A stretch of 64,000 bases of DNA, from positions 1 to 64,000 of the forward strand of contig NC_016529.1 of the NCBI RefSeq assembly GCF_000236905.1. Reading direction: 5' to 3'. The DNA is from Tetrapisispora phaffii CBS 4417. Taxonomy: Eukaryota; Ascomycota; Saccharomycetes; Saccharomycetales; Saccharomycetaceae. The translations under genes were made by a program, and so were the position numbers. A model generated the notes under the pieces. That model made no database searches. It worked only from the letters and a program-made list of their open reading frames with translations, and was not told the DNA's origin. Positions 31,101 through 41,996 of the stretch are shown here, piece after piece (position 1 is the first letter of the stretch; each line of letters begins with the position of its first letter).

Positions 31101-34100
31101 GTGCCTTCAATTGACGAGTCAGCAAAGGTGACATCGGAAGTCCCAATGGACGACTCTTCAGACCTCTCAGCTGACGTGGTTTCAATAGAGGATTCGGCGG
31201 AGGTGACATCGGAAGTCCCAATAGACGACTCTTCAGACCTCTCAGCTGACGTGCTTTCAATAGAGGATTCGGCGGAGCTGGTCTCATAAGACTCAATGGA
31301 CGACTCTTCAGACCTCTCAGCTGACCTGGTTTCAATAGAGGATTCGGCGGAGCTGGTCTCAGAAGACTCAAGGGACGACTCTTCAGACGTCTCGGCTGAC
31401 GTCCTTTCAATGGAGGATTCGGCGGAGCTGGTCTCATAAGACTCAATGGACGACTCTTCAGACCTCTCAGCTGACGTGCTTTCAATAGAGGATTCGGCGG
31501 AGGTGACATCAGAAGACTCAATGGACGACTCTTCAGACCTCTCAGCTGACGTGCTTTCAATAGAGGATTCGGCGGAGCTGGTCTCATAAGACTCAATGGA
31601 CGACTCTTCAGACGTCTCAGCTGACGTGCCTTCAATTGAGGATTCGGCGGAGGTGACATCGGAAGACTCAATGGACGACTCTTCAGACCTCTCAGCTGAC
31701 GTGGTTTCAATAGAGGATTCGGCGGAGCTGGTCTCAGAAGACTCAATGGACGACTCTTCAGACGTCTCAGCTGACGTGCCTTCAATTGACGAGTCAGCAG
31801 AGGTGACATCGGAACTCCCAATGGACGACTCTTCAGACCTCTCAGCTGACGTGCTTTCAATAGAGGATTCGGCGGAGCTGGTCTCAGAAGACTCAATGGA
31901 CGACTCTTCAGACCTCTCAGCTGACGTGCTTTCAATAGAGGATTCGGCGGAGCTGGTCTCATAAGACTCAATGGACGACTCTTCAGACGTCTCGGCTGAC
32001 GTCCTTTCAATAGAGGATTCGGCGGAGCTGGTCTCAGAAGAGTCAATGGACGACTCTTCAGACGTCTCGCCTGACGTGCTTTCAATTGACGAGTCAGCAG
32101 AGGTGACATCGGAAGACGCAATAGACGACTCTTCAGACGTCTCGCCTGACGTGGTTTCAATTGACAAGTCAGCGGAGGTGACATCAGAAGACTCAATGGA
32201 TGACTCTTCAGACGTCTCGCCTGACGTGCTTTCAATAGAGGATTCGGCGGAGGTGACACCGGAAGATTCAATAGACGACTCTTCAGACGTCTCAGCTGAC
32301 GTGCTTTCAATAGAGGATTCGGCGGAGCTGGTCTCATAAGACTCAATGGACGACTCTTCAGACGTCTCAGCTGACGTGCTTTCAATAGAGGATTCGGCGG
32401 AGCTGGTCTCATAAGACTCAATGGAGGACTCTTCAGACGTCTCAGCTGACGTGGTTTCAATAGAGGATTCGGTGGAGCTGGTCTCAGAAGACTCAATGGA
32501 CGACTCTTCAGACCTCTCAGCTGACGTGCTTTCAATAGAGGATTCGGCGGAGCTGGTCTCATAAGAGTCAATGGACGACTCTTCAGACGTCTCGCCTGAC
32601 GTGGTTTCAATTGACAAGTCAGCGGAGGTGACATCAGAAGACTCAATGGACGACTCTTCAGACGTCTCGCCTGACGTGGTTTCAATTGACGAGTAAGCGG
32701 AGGTGACATCGGAAGACTCAATAGACGACTCTTCAGACGTCTCGCCTGACGTGGTTTCAATTGACAAGTCAGCGGAGGTGACATCAGAAGACTCAATGGA
32801 CGACTCTTCAGACGTCTCGCCTGACGTGGTTTCAATTGAGGATTCGGCGGAGCTGGTCTCATAAGGCCCAATAGACGACTCTTCAGACGTCTCAGCTGAC
32901 GTGCTTTCAATAGAGGATTCGGCGGAGCTGGTCTCAGAAGACTCAACGGACGACTCTTCAGACGTCTCGGCTGACGTGGTTTCAATAGAGGATTCGGCGG
33001 AGCTGGTCTCAGAAGACTCAACGGACGACTCTTCAGACGTCTCGGCTGACGTGCTTTCAATAGAGGATTCGGCGGAGCTGGTCTCAGAAGACTCAATGGA
33101 CGACTCTTCAGACGTCTCGCCTGACGTGGTTTCAATTGACAAGTCAGCGGAGGTGACATCAGAAGACTCAATGGACGACTCTTCAGACGTCTCAGCTGAC
33201 GTGCTTTCAATAGAGGATTCGGCGGAGCTGGTCTCATAAGAGTCAATAGACGACTCTTCAGACGTCTCGGCTGACGTGGTTTCAATAGAGGATTCGGCGG
33301 AGGTGACATCAGAAGACTCAATGGACGACTCTTCAGACCTCTCAGCTGACGTGCTTTCAATAGAGGATTCGGCGGAGCTGGTCTCAGAAGAGTCAATGGT
33401 GGACTCTTCAGACGTCTCAGCTGACGTGCTTTCAATAGAGGATTCGGCGGAGCTGGTCTCAGAAGACTCAAGGGACGACTCTTCAGACGTCTCAGCTGAC
33501 GTGGTTTCAATAGAGGATTCGGCGGAGCTGGTCTCATAAGGCCCAATAGACGACTCTTCAGACGTCTCAGCTGACGTGCTTTCAATAGAGGATTCGGCGG
33601 AGCTGGTCTCAGAAGACTCAATGGACGACTCTTCAGACCTCTCAGCTGACGTGCTTTCAATAGAGGATTCGGCGGAGCTGGTCTCATAAGAGTCAATGGA
33701 CGACTCTTCAGACGTCTCGCCTGACGTGGTTTCAATTGACAAGTCAGCGGAGGTGACATCGGAAGATTCAATGGACGACTCTTCAGACGTCTCAGCTGAC
33801 GTGGTTTCAATAGAGGATTCGGCGGAGGTGACATCAGAAGAGTCAATGGACGACTCTTCAGACGTCTCAGCTGACGTGGTTTCAATAGAGGATTCGGCGG
33901 AGCTGGTCTCAGAAGACTCAATGGACGACTCTTCAGACGTCTCGCCTGACGTGCCTTCAATAGAGGATTCGGCGGAGGTGACATCGAGAAGCTCAATGGA
34001 CGACTCTTCAGACCTCTCAGCCTGACGTGGTTTCAATAGAGGATTCGGCGGAGCTGGTCTCATAAGAGTCAATGGACGACTCTTCAGACCGTCCTTACCG

Positions 34101-36367
34101 TCCCTTGGTACGGTCGGTTTCCTAAAGTTAGGAACGAACGGTCCGAACGCGGACGGTGTACTAGTACGGAAGCTCCCAATAGACGACTCTTCAGACCTCT
34201 CAGCTGACGTGCTTTCAATGGAGGATTCGGCGGAGCTGGTCTCATAAGGCCCAATAGACGACTCTTCAGACGTCTCAGCTGACGTGCTTTCAATTGACGA
34301 GTCAGCAGAGGTGATATCAGAAGATTCTGTAGCAGATTCTGTAGTAACGGTAATTGAAGTTTGTTTTTCGGAGGTATGTTGTATTACACTGGTTTCTTCA
34401 GTCGATATTGTGGCGAGGGACGATTCTTCGGTACTCTGATGTTCGTTCGTTTCAGTTGTGCTAGTCTTTATGATAAAAATCACTTCAGTTGTCTCGGTTC
34501 CATCTTCACCCGTGTATATATTACTAATGGTTGAGACTGTTACGTCTCCAGTTACCGTGCCGTCAATGTAAGTAGTAGTTGTGAAAATGTATGTTGGGTT
34601 ATAAACAATGTATATTGTTTCTGTGGTTTCCAAACCATCATCTCCGATTATTGTGGTTGTTATAGAGTTGACCGTAGTCTGGAAAGAATTGCTCCATCCC
34701 GAATAAGATGTTGATTCTAAGGTTCTAATTGGTGTTTGAACCAAATAATAAGTTCCCGTAGTAGACGAACCATCTGCACCTGTTGTAACCGTTAAAAAGC
34801 TCGAAGTCGTAGAATAAGTGGCAGTCCACGGAACTGTTGTAGTATAATGTAATAAATTGGTTGGAATTGCAACATAATATGTTGTGTCTATGGTCTGTAA
34901 GCCATCGTCGCCTGTTACCGTCTTGATTTCAGTTGTAACCGTGTACTTTTCTGATCCTGAAAAGTTACTCGTAGTAGTTAATGTGGTTACAGCTGAAGAA
35001 TAGGGGATTTCTACATAAATATAAACCACATAGGAAATTAGATAGTCGGGACCAATGAAAATGCTACTACCAATATTGCTACCGGATGTTATTTGAGAAG
35101 TTGTAGTTGAGTAAGTGGTAGTCCCTGTACCATAAGCAGTACCTTGTGTAATAATTGTGCTAGTTGATGTAGTTACTCCCACATAAACAAAATAGTAAGT
35201 ATATGTTTCTCCAACAAAACCAGCATCCGTAAATGTTGAGAACCAAGATGTATAACTTGAATCCCATGTTACAAAAGATACAGCCTCATACTGGTTGTGT
35301 GTATAAACATAATATATTGTCTGTACATCTACATCACCATCTTCATAAGTAAATGTCCTTAGACTAGTCGCGCTAGTATAAGAAGTCCCGATATTAAGGA
35401 ACCAATCCTTTTGTACAGATGTAGAATATATATTATTACTCGCGAAAAGCACATAATAGTAAGTTTCTGTTGTCTCTATTTGATTAGTACCAGTATATGT
35501 TGTAAGAGAAGATGATAGAATGCTCTTTTCTGTATCACTTATTTCAGTCAAAGAAGTTGATGTGAAAGTTCTGTGTAATAAATTGTCCGGAATAGCTACG
35601 TAGTAAAGTGTTTCCGTAACTGTTATATTGTCAGTATCAATTGTTGTAAATATTGTCGTTGAGTAGGTAATTTCAACATCAGAATATATATCTGTTGTGA
35701 TATAATCATGCGAGGTCGAAGATTGAAGATTTGTAGGCACTATAACATTATAGATTGTTATCAAAGTAGTATAATCATCGGATCCTACGTTAGTACTTAC
35801 AGTTGATGATGTGAATTTTGCCGAACTTGAAGTATCTACAAGAGATACAATTAAGGACGTTGAGCGATAGTATGGAATTTGAACGTAGAAGATATTTTCA
35901 ATTGTATACGTATAATCATCACCTAGTGCACTTTGTTGCAAAATAGAATATGTTGTTGTGACATCTTCAGTGCCCTGGTCTGTACCTTGAATTATGTATG
36001 TTGTATCGTCCTCTTTGAAAGGAACGTAAATAGAATAATATGTTGATGTTGGGCCACCTCTTCTAGTGGATGTAGCATAAACATGCCATGACGTATAGGT
36101 ACCAGTCCACGTTACAAATTTGACCGTGTTATAAAATGGTGATACGTGTACAATGTACAATGTATCCGAACTCAAGGAACCGTCTTCGCCTGTATAAGTG
36201 GTGGTAGAGGTGACTGTACTTGTTGCTGAATGTAACCAATCAGTCTCTGTGGTTGTGACAACAGCTGCACTTGTGAGTCCCAGTAACAGAACTTGAACTA
36301 GCAGACAAAACCTCAACAACAATCCAGTTGAGCAGGATGTGAAGGAGAATAGTTTGTTAGAAAGCAT
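28187..36367 (-). CDS. Adhesin C: complete giant flocculin-type GPI cell-wall protein
   Basis: 2726 codons. Residues 1-34 form a signal peptide (hydrophobic core L-L-L-R-F-C-L-L-V-Q-V-L-L-L-G-L, end T-S-A-A). Residues 35-680 are flocculin-like modules with W-T-G-x-Y-T-S-W and G-D-D-G-L-x-T-x-x-T-x-Y-Y-V motifs. Residues 680-1960 are the Ser/Glu 25-residue repeat. A Ser/Thr-rich stalk with C-S-P-Y-N-S-L-A-S-L-Y, a tandem duplication, and two T-T-Y-T-T-Y-C-P motifs (also seen in flocculins) follows. The hydrophobic end (S-L-S-I-I-A-L-L-G-F-I-T-M-T-F-I-V) is a GPI signal. The predicted product is a wall-linked adhesin for flocculation or surface attachment; ligand unknown. Near residue 730 about 50 residues are out of register with the repeat because of an insert. 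Confidence 0.88.
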   Translation of the reverse strand: MLSNKLFSFTSCSTGLLLRFCLLVQVLLLGLTSAAVVTTTETDWLHSATSTVTSTTTYTGEDGSLSSDTLYIVHVSPFYNTVKFVTWTGTYTSWHVYATSTRRGGPTSTYYSIYVPFKEDDTTYIIQGTDQGTEDVTTTYSILQQSALGDDYTYTIENIFYVQIPYYRSTSLIVSLVDTSSSAKFTSSTVSTNVGSDDYTTLITIYNVIVPTNLQSSTSHDYITTDIYSDVEITYSTTIFTTIDTDNITVTETLYYVAIPDNLLHRTFTSTSLTEISDTEKSILSSSLTTYTGTNQIETTETYYYVLFASNNIYSTSVQKDWFLNIGTSYTSATSLRTFTYEDGDVDVQTIYYVYTHNQYEAVSFVTWDSSYTSWFSTFTDAGFVGETYTYYFVYVGVTTSTSTIITQGTAYGTGTTTYSTTTSQITSGSNIGSSIFIGPDYLISYVVYIYVEIPYSSAVTTLTTTSNFSGSEKYTVTTEIKTVTGDDGLQTIDTTYYVAIPTNLLHYTTTVPWTATYSTTSSFLTVTTGADGSSTTGTYYLVQTPIRTLESTSYSGWSNSFQTTVNSITTTIIGDDGLETTETIYIVYNPTYIFTTTTYIDGTVTGDVTVSTISNIYTGEDGTETTEVIFIIKTSTTETNEHQSTEESSLATISTEETSVIQHTSEKQTSITVTTESATESSDITSADSSIESTSAETSEESSIGPYETSSAESSIESTSAERSEESSIGSFRTSTPSAFGPFVPNFRKPTVPRDGKDGLKSRPLTLMRPAPPNPLLKPRQAERSEESSIELLDVTSAESSIEGTSGETSEESSIESSETSSAESSIETTSAETSEESSIDSSDVTSAESSIETTSAETSEESSIESSDVTSADLSIETTSGETSEESSIDSYETSSAESSIESTSAERSEESSIESSETSSAESSIESTSAETSEESSIGPYETSSAESSIETTSAETSEESSLESSETSSAESSIESTSAETSEESTIDSSETSSAESSIESTSAERSEESSIESSDVTSAESSIETTSAETSEESSIDSYETSSAESSIESTSAETSEESSIESSDVTSADLSIETTSGETSEESSIESSETSSAESSIESTSAETSEESSVESSETSSAESSIETTSAETSEESSVESSETSSAESSIESTSAETSEESSIGPYETSSAESSIETTSGETSEESSIESSDVTSADLSIETTSGETSEESSIESSDVTSAYSSIETTSGETSEESSIESSDVTSADLSIETTSGETSEESSIDSYETSSAESSIESTSAERSEESSIESSETSSTESSIETTSAETSEESSIESYETSSAESSIESTSAETSEESSIESYETSSAESSIESTSAETSEESSIESSGVTSAESSIESTSGETSEESSIESSDVTSADLSIETTSGETSEESSIASSDVTSADSSIESTSGETSEESSIDSSETSSAESSIERTSAETSEESSIESYETSSAESSIESTSAERSEESSIESSETSSAESSIESTSAERSEESSIGSSDVTSADSSIEGTSAETSEESSIESSETSSAESSIETTSAERSEESSIESSDVTSAESSIEGTSAETSEESSIESYETSSAESSIESTSAERSEESSIESSDVTSAESSIESTSAERSEESSIESYETSSAESSIERTSAETSEESSLESSETSSAESSIETRSAERSEESSIESYETSSAESSIESTSAERSEESSIGTSDVTSAESSIETTSAERSEESSIGTSDVTFADSSIEGTSAETSEESSIESSETSSAESSIESTSAETSEESSLESSETSSAESSIERTSAETSEESSIESYETSSAESSIESTSAETSEESSIESYETSSAESSIESTSAERSEESSIGTSDVTSADSSIEGTSAETSEESSIESSDVTSAYSSIETTSGETSEESSIESYETSSTESSIETTSAETSEQSSIESSDVTSAESSIESTSAESAKQSFVEANSVESSQLFSIDSSEVVFISSIESESEESIITSSLYEIDLTSTIELPVLSSSSILLVSSSVYSLPLVTSSDSSVSISIVHTGFSESSLESSIDQISSFNVISSESNASSISVSEVATSSSIFTTTSFSSVDTGSTQQISYSFLSTASAESTAQYTNSSSLIYSSSSSCSPYNSLASLYEAVNPVFASTRSSFTSYTTSGSESTIFIPEPSTSFIVVGTSTETDLISFYVTTNSEGSTVLTSTTYIVSDTESISSNNYVTSDSISTFSTAVSTTTVDTRSSSVSTSSSDTSSGSESIIFIPEPSTSFIVVGTSTETDLISFYVTTNSEGSTVLTSTTYIVSDTESISSNNYVTSDSISIFSTAVSAVATTSDNSIILNPSNLSSSQSSIILTLISSSSIGDSSGYYKSSTSDSRRSLSSSTKGPLNSVASSLTVNSQGVTTYITTISGVETTYTTYCPESSRSSEIYNETTVIETISNIVTTYTTYCPKSSDNSVSNTESVIFSVSDTKVTMNSNSSTSVNVPTPSTSANTDSNGSSTANITSYYPTTDSNGSRSVSSNKDSVTSGSVSISVPSSTTVNITSSNGSLATSIISYYPTTDSNGNPTIGSSTFPVISNGVMSNAQSPTRATITRSNKSSTIKTGSHYTTTTPNHNSVVSDANYSAESNNDGFYTITTSSYTASFETVSRNVSMADLSSYTSSSSYGGLSTSSHSMDSTVYSSGSSSAPEASVLYEGIGSNITPYSLSIIALLGFITMTFIV
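29373..29874 (-). repeat. Tandem in-frame duplication inside adhesin C
   Basis: 29373-29595 and 29652-29874 are nearly identical and lie 279 bp (93 codons) apart, so the frame is kept. Each copy encodes a segment beginning I-F-I-P-E-P-S-T-S-F-I-V-V-G-T. The few differences imply recent duplication. Confidence 0.9.
30490..34315 (-). repeat. 75-bp tandem repeat array of adhesin C
   Basis: About 51 unit-lengths of the same 25-codon repeat as in adhesins A and B, interrupted only by the insert at 34089-34170. Units ending in CTCATAAG on the plus strand encode S-Y or P-Y on the gene strand and put stops in the opposite-strand frame. Confidence 0.95.
34089..34170. repeat. Hairpin-rich insert within the adhesin C array
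   Basis: About 80 bases unlike the repeat or any other part of the window. They contain consecutive palindromes: ACCGT/ACGGT (34097-34114), TTCCTAA-AG-TTAGGAA (34119-34134), GTCCG-AACG-CGGAC (34141-34154) and GTACTAGTAC (34158-34167). An outer CCGTCC/GGACGG pair spans 34089-34156. The insert stays open in the gene frame and shifts the following repeat into a different frame. Origin unknown; a mobile fragment, repair filler or cloning artefact are all possible. Confidence 0.75.
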
Positions 36368-39300
36368 GTATATTTAAGAAAACCTTTTAGACCTGATTCC
36401 AATATTTCTTTTCAGTGCTTTATTTAGTTGCTTGGTGGTTGCTCAACTTAAAGAGTATTTGACTGTAACTCAGAATAGGCGGTCGTAAGTATTTCCAATT
36501 AAGATCAAAGTATTATATTAAGCCGCAGACAGTCAGTTGCAGTACTGATACTGATTCCAATCTGGTAAGCTGATGATTGTTGGCTTACTAAATTACGAGA
36601 CCCTGTTAGAGAATTGGAAAAGTGTCTGTTTTATAACTGAATATTTTTATTTCCTTGTCAACTGGAAAGAAAGAAAGATAGATATAGTCTGGCAGTAGGT
36701 CGAAACAAAAAAAGTTTTTAATGAAGTGATAAAACCTCAGATTATCGACAGATATATATGAAAATTTTGACGATCCAAAAATGGTAAATGTTTGATCCCA
36801 TACAGTACATGTTCGAGCTCACAAAAATCCACATCACAAACATTAACTTTGGTGAAACATAAATAAGTAAAGTGTAATAAAAGAGTGAAGCATCTACTTT
36901 CCTACACTGTCAAATAGGCAAGGAGCCTTGTTCGAGCTAAGCAACGCACTAACATCTGTGGTGCCAGAAGCCACTACAGAACAGCACGTCGAGATTGAAA
37001 ACTTCCTTCAAATCCATTTATTACCGGATCTAACAATAACATACCGATAGATATTACGCCAGCCTGACAAACCACACAAGAAACAGCGACGAGTTTCCTC
37101 GATCCATCCTATCCCTCCCAAACACAGTATCCTCAAGAAACCCTACGCCAACGATCACAGATCCCAAACAACAGACTACGTTACTCTTAACACTCGATCC
37201 CTGCTCGTGGAACCCTGCGCCCAGCAGAAAGCACATACCCAATGACACATAACAAACCAACAGCCTCCAAGACTATTGAGGTTAAACAACTCACTATCAA
37301 GAAACCGTTCCACAGTGTTGCGTAACCATTTTCGATGAATACTTACGTGGTCTCTTCGAAACCAGTTGTCGTGGTGGTAATTGAAAGATATCAAATACCT
37401 CATCGAGAATTTTTTCGAAAGCTCAACACCAAGAATTTTTACGAAACACATGTCAAGGCAGGAAAAAAGAGTCGGCAACTGAGGCATCTCTGAAGAGAGA
37501 GAGGTTGCAGATTCGAAATGTTTTGAGGGTTGCAGAGCTCAGCTTATTGGACATGTGTTAGTACTTGTGGAGGGATTGGTGCAGTGTGCAGGGAAGGCAG
37601 GTTGTGGGAGTAATGCCATGCGAACATGGTGTAACACTCAAGCTCTGTTGTGTTCTGTAGTGATATGCGGGAAAAGAGCATGAAAAATATTTTTGTCTGG
37701 GTTGTCTGCAATGTTTGCTGTTTTGCTCTTGGGGAAGTCGAGGATACGATGCTGTGTGTTAGTGCTTCGAACCTGGCGAGGCAGCGAGCTAGAGAATGCA
37801 GCCTGTGGCAGCAGTTAACATCTGCTGATGGTGGGAGAAGAAAGCGAAGGGGAGTGTGTGTCTGATGTGCTAGTGTTTGCAATGATATGCAAACGTGCAA
37901 TTGCGAGTGTATATTTAGAGGGTTAAATTAGGATAGAAAAATATCTGGGAGAACACCGAGGTGTGTTAGCGGTGCAAACGATAGAACCTGCATTTGGAAG
38001 TGCGTCTCCTGTGGTGTGCTTCCAAAGTGGGCCTTTTGGAAACTTCTCGAGTAGGACGCCCAATGCTAACTAAACTCTTACTAATGAAAATAGAAAAAAC
38101 GGTTGAAATGTCTGGAGCGTTTCGTGGAGCCAAGGAAATACCATAATCAATGATTTATTGTTTGTGAAATACTTGTAATGCACAGGAAGAAACATGTGTA
38201 CAATTCTCGTAATAGGACAAGGAGCTTATCTCGAGGAAGATGCAAGCTTGGACGTATTGCATTAGAAAAACTTGCCAAATCTTGATGAATTCCAAAGGGT
38301 CCTATAGTTAATTTTTTCCATTTTTCGAAGAACTTCTGGCATAAACTTCTTAATAGTGGGTTGCATTTATTGCATGAATAGCTAATGGATAGGATCTTTC
38401 CTTGCAGAAAATAGTATATATGAATAATTACACTTGGACACTAATGTTTCTACATTGTTCCACATTCACATTTCATTCTCATCATCGAATTTGTTGTGCA
38501 TATAAGTGATAATAAACGTAAGGTCCAGAAAATTCTGGTGATTATGAGATGCAAATCACGGTTTTATCTGCAGCTCATAGAGGTTCGCTTCTGTAACAAT
38601 TACATGAATTGGTAATTCTTCTTGATACGTAGAATAGAAAGGTCAATGATTGGGAACCGACGCTAGCGCAGCTTACGGTCTAGTTAATTCCAACAATCTG
38701 TAAACAAGTGACTAATAACCGAAAAGGTTCGTTCTAAAACCAAACTTACATGCTCAAATTTGCCAAACTGACGAAATAGGAAGATATCTGTGTAATTTCC
38801 AGCATCCGTCAAAACAATTCTTCTAAATACGTCTAATGCAAGATCCAATTATTTATTTATCTTTATGTCTGTTGGCCCTGTTTCCAGCCTCTACGATGAC
38901 TGTGGAAAGCCTCACAAGTAGTCAAAACATAAATAAAGAAGATGGAAAATGTAATGAGTTTATTTCAAAATGGAAAGTATTTTCTGTATGGTTAGACTGC
39001 AGTGCCTGGTCACCTTTACTTAGTTTGCCAAGATATCAGCTTGTGTTGGTTGTTGCTGTATACAATATGCAAAAGAAATAAAATTTGGCTTATTGGTGAG
39101 AAGTAAAGGATCAATGCTTCATTGTTCACACAAGTGAACACATGGATATAGTCAATGCAACTTGGAAAATAGTTCTAATAGTGGGATGAACATTATATGG
39201 CCTATATCTCAAGAAGCGCATTTATTGAATGAAATGGTAGGAATTTTAATTGTACAGAATAATTAAAGTCTATGAAACCTCAATAATTAAGTGAGGAAAA

Positions 39301-40910
39301 TGCCTTTTTATAATAGCGACTCTATGGAGTAACATTATTACCAATTAGATAAGTTAAACACCTAGCGGAACCAATTCGAATTATAAATATTCTCAGTCGA
39401 TGACTGGAAAACATTTATTTTGTCAAGATCAAAAAGATTCCAGGATTTGACAATAAAAGAAACAATCTTGGTTCTTTATGGCTAGCTAGCAAATAAATGA
39501 GAGAGAAGTTAAAGAAAATTTTTTTTTTTGATGCTGTTAACTTAGAATCATTAATCATCGAACATACAATTATTATCAATGCTGGTTTAGAATACAGCAT
39601 ATCCTGAGAATGGCAAGGTATTGAGAAAAGAAGCCCAAATTTTAAGTTTCACTTACCTCTCGTCATATTATAATATTCGTTTGAGCTTTTATAACGAGAC
39701 CATCGAAATTTGTGTACTACTTCTTGATTTATTTTCAGTATGCTTCAAATTGAATGTACTACTGTGTGGAGTTCTGAAACCCAAATCGTTTTGAGTTTAT
39801 TCAACGAGTTTCTGTTCATTATACTGAAATTCGATTTAAGCTTCTATATTTAATATATCAGCCCAGGCAGTTATTTCTCTGGTTATTTTGGATTACGATG
39901 ATGGAAATTAACAAATATTACTACTATCAATACTGGAGACTCACCACGTATATTATATGCCATTATTTTGGAAAATCGAATACACAACATGTATATAAGC
40001 AGTCCGTGGCAAAGCTTGACAAGGAAAGAGAGTTATAATCATATATGGTTCTTCTAGTAATTTTTTACAAGCTAAGCACTAATATTAAGTAACCTTTTAT
40101 CACCACTGCTAATACGTACAGTGTTTTGAAGCACGATCTTTTCTATTTATCTTTAGAAGTTTTACAATCATTCTCGACTTGAAAGAAAGTTCAATCTTCT
40201 TGGTTCCAGGTTGACTATTTTACAATGTGAAAATATTATTTATTCTTTGGGTCAAAGTTTTGTATCTCAACATGATCGCTGGCGATGACTACGGCTCCAT
40301 GGTCTTACCAGCTGCACTAGTTGTTACCTGAACCACGAATGCTCATCAGAGTTTTATTGAATTTTGATGAGGTATTGTCTGGAATTTGATTGATTGGTTC
40401 TTTCAATGTCCCTTTTGCTGCAATACCAATCGCTCGTCCAATCTACCTCACGCCTGTAATGCTAGAATTCGTTTTGTCAGATATCCGTCTTCTTGCTTGG
40501 GCGTCTGCTGAAACACTCAAACTCTTACAACGGTTAAAGATCTTTAAAAAAGCACATGGAGACTCCAACACTACTAGCAATTACGAATAACAAGTTATTA
40601 CGAAACAATTGATATTGTTGTACTATCCATTAATCCCATTAGCCTCTATTTGGATGGTAGTTTCTTGATTCCCGTCTCTTTTCCGTTTAGCATCTTGATG
40701 TCCATTATAAAATAGCAATTAAAGCTAGCAAATAGTTTATATAAATGGAGGAATGTTTTTGAATATATTAACTTGGAAATTCTCGTTGATTTGATGGTTG
40801 AACATATGCCCTCCCTCCAACAAATCAAAGTTTGTTCTTAAACCATTTACAGGTCAAAACCATTTGATTAAAAATTGTTGACTATAAACTAAAAAAGGAA
40901 AAAAGTCACT
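36368..40910. other. Gene-poor stretch between adhesin C and the ADH gene
   Basis: 4.5 kb with only short unsupported ORFs. 36368-37000 should include the adhesin C promoter and 40600-40910 that of the ADH gene. A short ORF at 38836-39081 starts with a signal-like hydrophobic stretch, but nothing else supports it. No tRNA, LTR or relic was recognised. Confidence 0.5.
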
Positions 40911-41996
40911 ATGACATACCCTGCTAAGGTCGAAGGTATTGCTATTACCGATAAGAAAGATTGGTTACACCCAAAGAAGGCTTCTTATGACTTGAAGACC
41001 GCTGGCGATAGAGACGTTGATATCAAGGTCATTGCTTGTGGTGTGTGTGGTTCAGATGTGCACTGCGCTGCTGGTCGTCATCTTCCTCTATTTGAGGACT
41101 GTGTTGTTGGTCATGAAATCATCGGTGAGGTTGTTAAAGTCGGTCCAAAGTGTACCGCTGGTGTCAAGGTCGGTGACCGTGTTGGTGTTGGTGCTCAGTC
41201 TCTTTCTTGTTTAGAATGTGAGAGCTGTATTGCCGGTAACGAGCAATACTGTAAGAAAAATACAGTCTACACTATTGCTTCGATTTATCCAGATGGGTCT
41301 AAAGCACAAGGTGGATTTGGCTCTCATGTGAGAACCCACGAGTACTTTGTACATCCTATTCCAAAGGAATTGGATACCGTAAATGCTGCTCCGTTATTAT
41401 GTGGTGGGATTACGGCCTTTTCTCCATTGTTAAGAGGACAAGTTGGTCCAGGTAAGACCGTTGGTATCGTTGGTATCGGTGGTATTGGCCATATTGCTAT
41501 TCTATTTGCCAAGGCAATGGGTGCTAAAGTAATTGCTATTTCTCGTAGTGCTTCGAAAAAAGAAGATTGTTTAAAATTAGGTGCTGACGAATATATTGCT
41601 AGTGCTGAAGGTGATGATTGGAAGCAAAAGTTTGCTGGTAGCATCGATTTCATGTTGTTATGTAACTCTTCGTTCTCTAAATCTAACTTTGACTCTTTAT
41701 TTTCTTTGATAAAATTAGGTGGTGAAGTTTGCAGTATCGGCATACCTGACATGAGCTACCGTTTGAGTATTTCTCCTCTGTCTTTACTAGGTATCAAGTT
41801 TGGTTTTAGTGCCCTAGGTTCAAGAAATGAGTTCCAAAAGATGTTTGAGTTAGTTAAAAAGAACAATATCAAGTTATGGGTGGAAACCCTCCCAATAGGC
41901 GAAAAAGGCTTACACGAAGCCTTCGAAAGAGTTGAAAATGGTGATGTAAAATACAGATGCACTATGGTTGATTACGACAAAGAGTTTGGTAATTGA
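40911..41996 (+). CDS. ADH6: NADPH-dependent medium-chain (cinnamyl-type) alcohol dehydrogenase
   Basis: 361 codons, the length of S. cerevisiae Adh6/Adh7 (360-361). The enzyme reduces aldehydes such as cinnamaldehyde, veratraldehyde and fusel aldehydes to alcohols with NADPH in the cytosol. Catalytic zinc ligands are Cys46, His68 (G-H-E) and Cys164. Structural zinc ligands are Cys100, Cys103, Cys106 and Cys114. The Rossmann motif is G-I-V-G-I-G-G-I-G at about 185-193, and I-S-R-S near 209 suits NADPH phosphate binding. The C-terminus (D-Y-D-K-E-F) matches the family. The ATG is preceded by an A-rich leader. Orthology to ADH6 rather than ADH7 is not resolved; it stands next to a subtelomere, as many such genes do. 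Confidence 0.92.
   Translation: MTYPAKVEGIAITDKKDWLHPKKASYDLKTAGDRDVDIKVIACGVCGSDVHCAAGRHLPLFEDCVVGHEIIGEVVKVGPKCTAGVKVGDRVGVGAQSLSCLECESCIAGNEQYCKKNTVYTIASIYPDGSKAQGGFGSHVRTHEYFVHPIPKELDTVNAAPLLCGGITAFSPLLRGQVGPGKTVGIVGIGGIGHIAILFAKAMGAKVIAISRSASKKEDCLKLGADEYIASAEGDDWKQKFAGSIDFMLLCNSSFSKSNFDSLFSLIKLGGEVCSIGIPDMSYRLSISPLSLLGIKFGFSALGSRNEFQKMFELVKKNNIKLWVETLPIGEKGLHEAFERVENGDVKYRCTMVDYDKEFGN

Noticed and set aside
37544..37900. 118-codon minus-strand ORF
   Set aside because: Low-complexity, no motif, overlapped by an opposite ORF; likely chance.
38836..39081. 81-codon ORF with a signal-like start
   Set aside because: No homologue recognised, no promoter feature and no downstream domain; too short to support.
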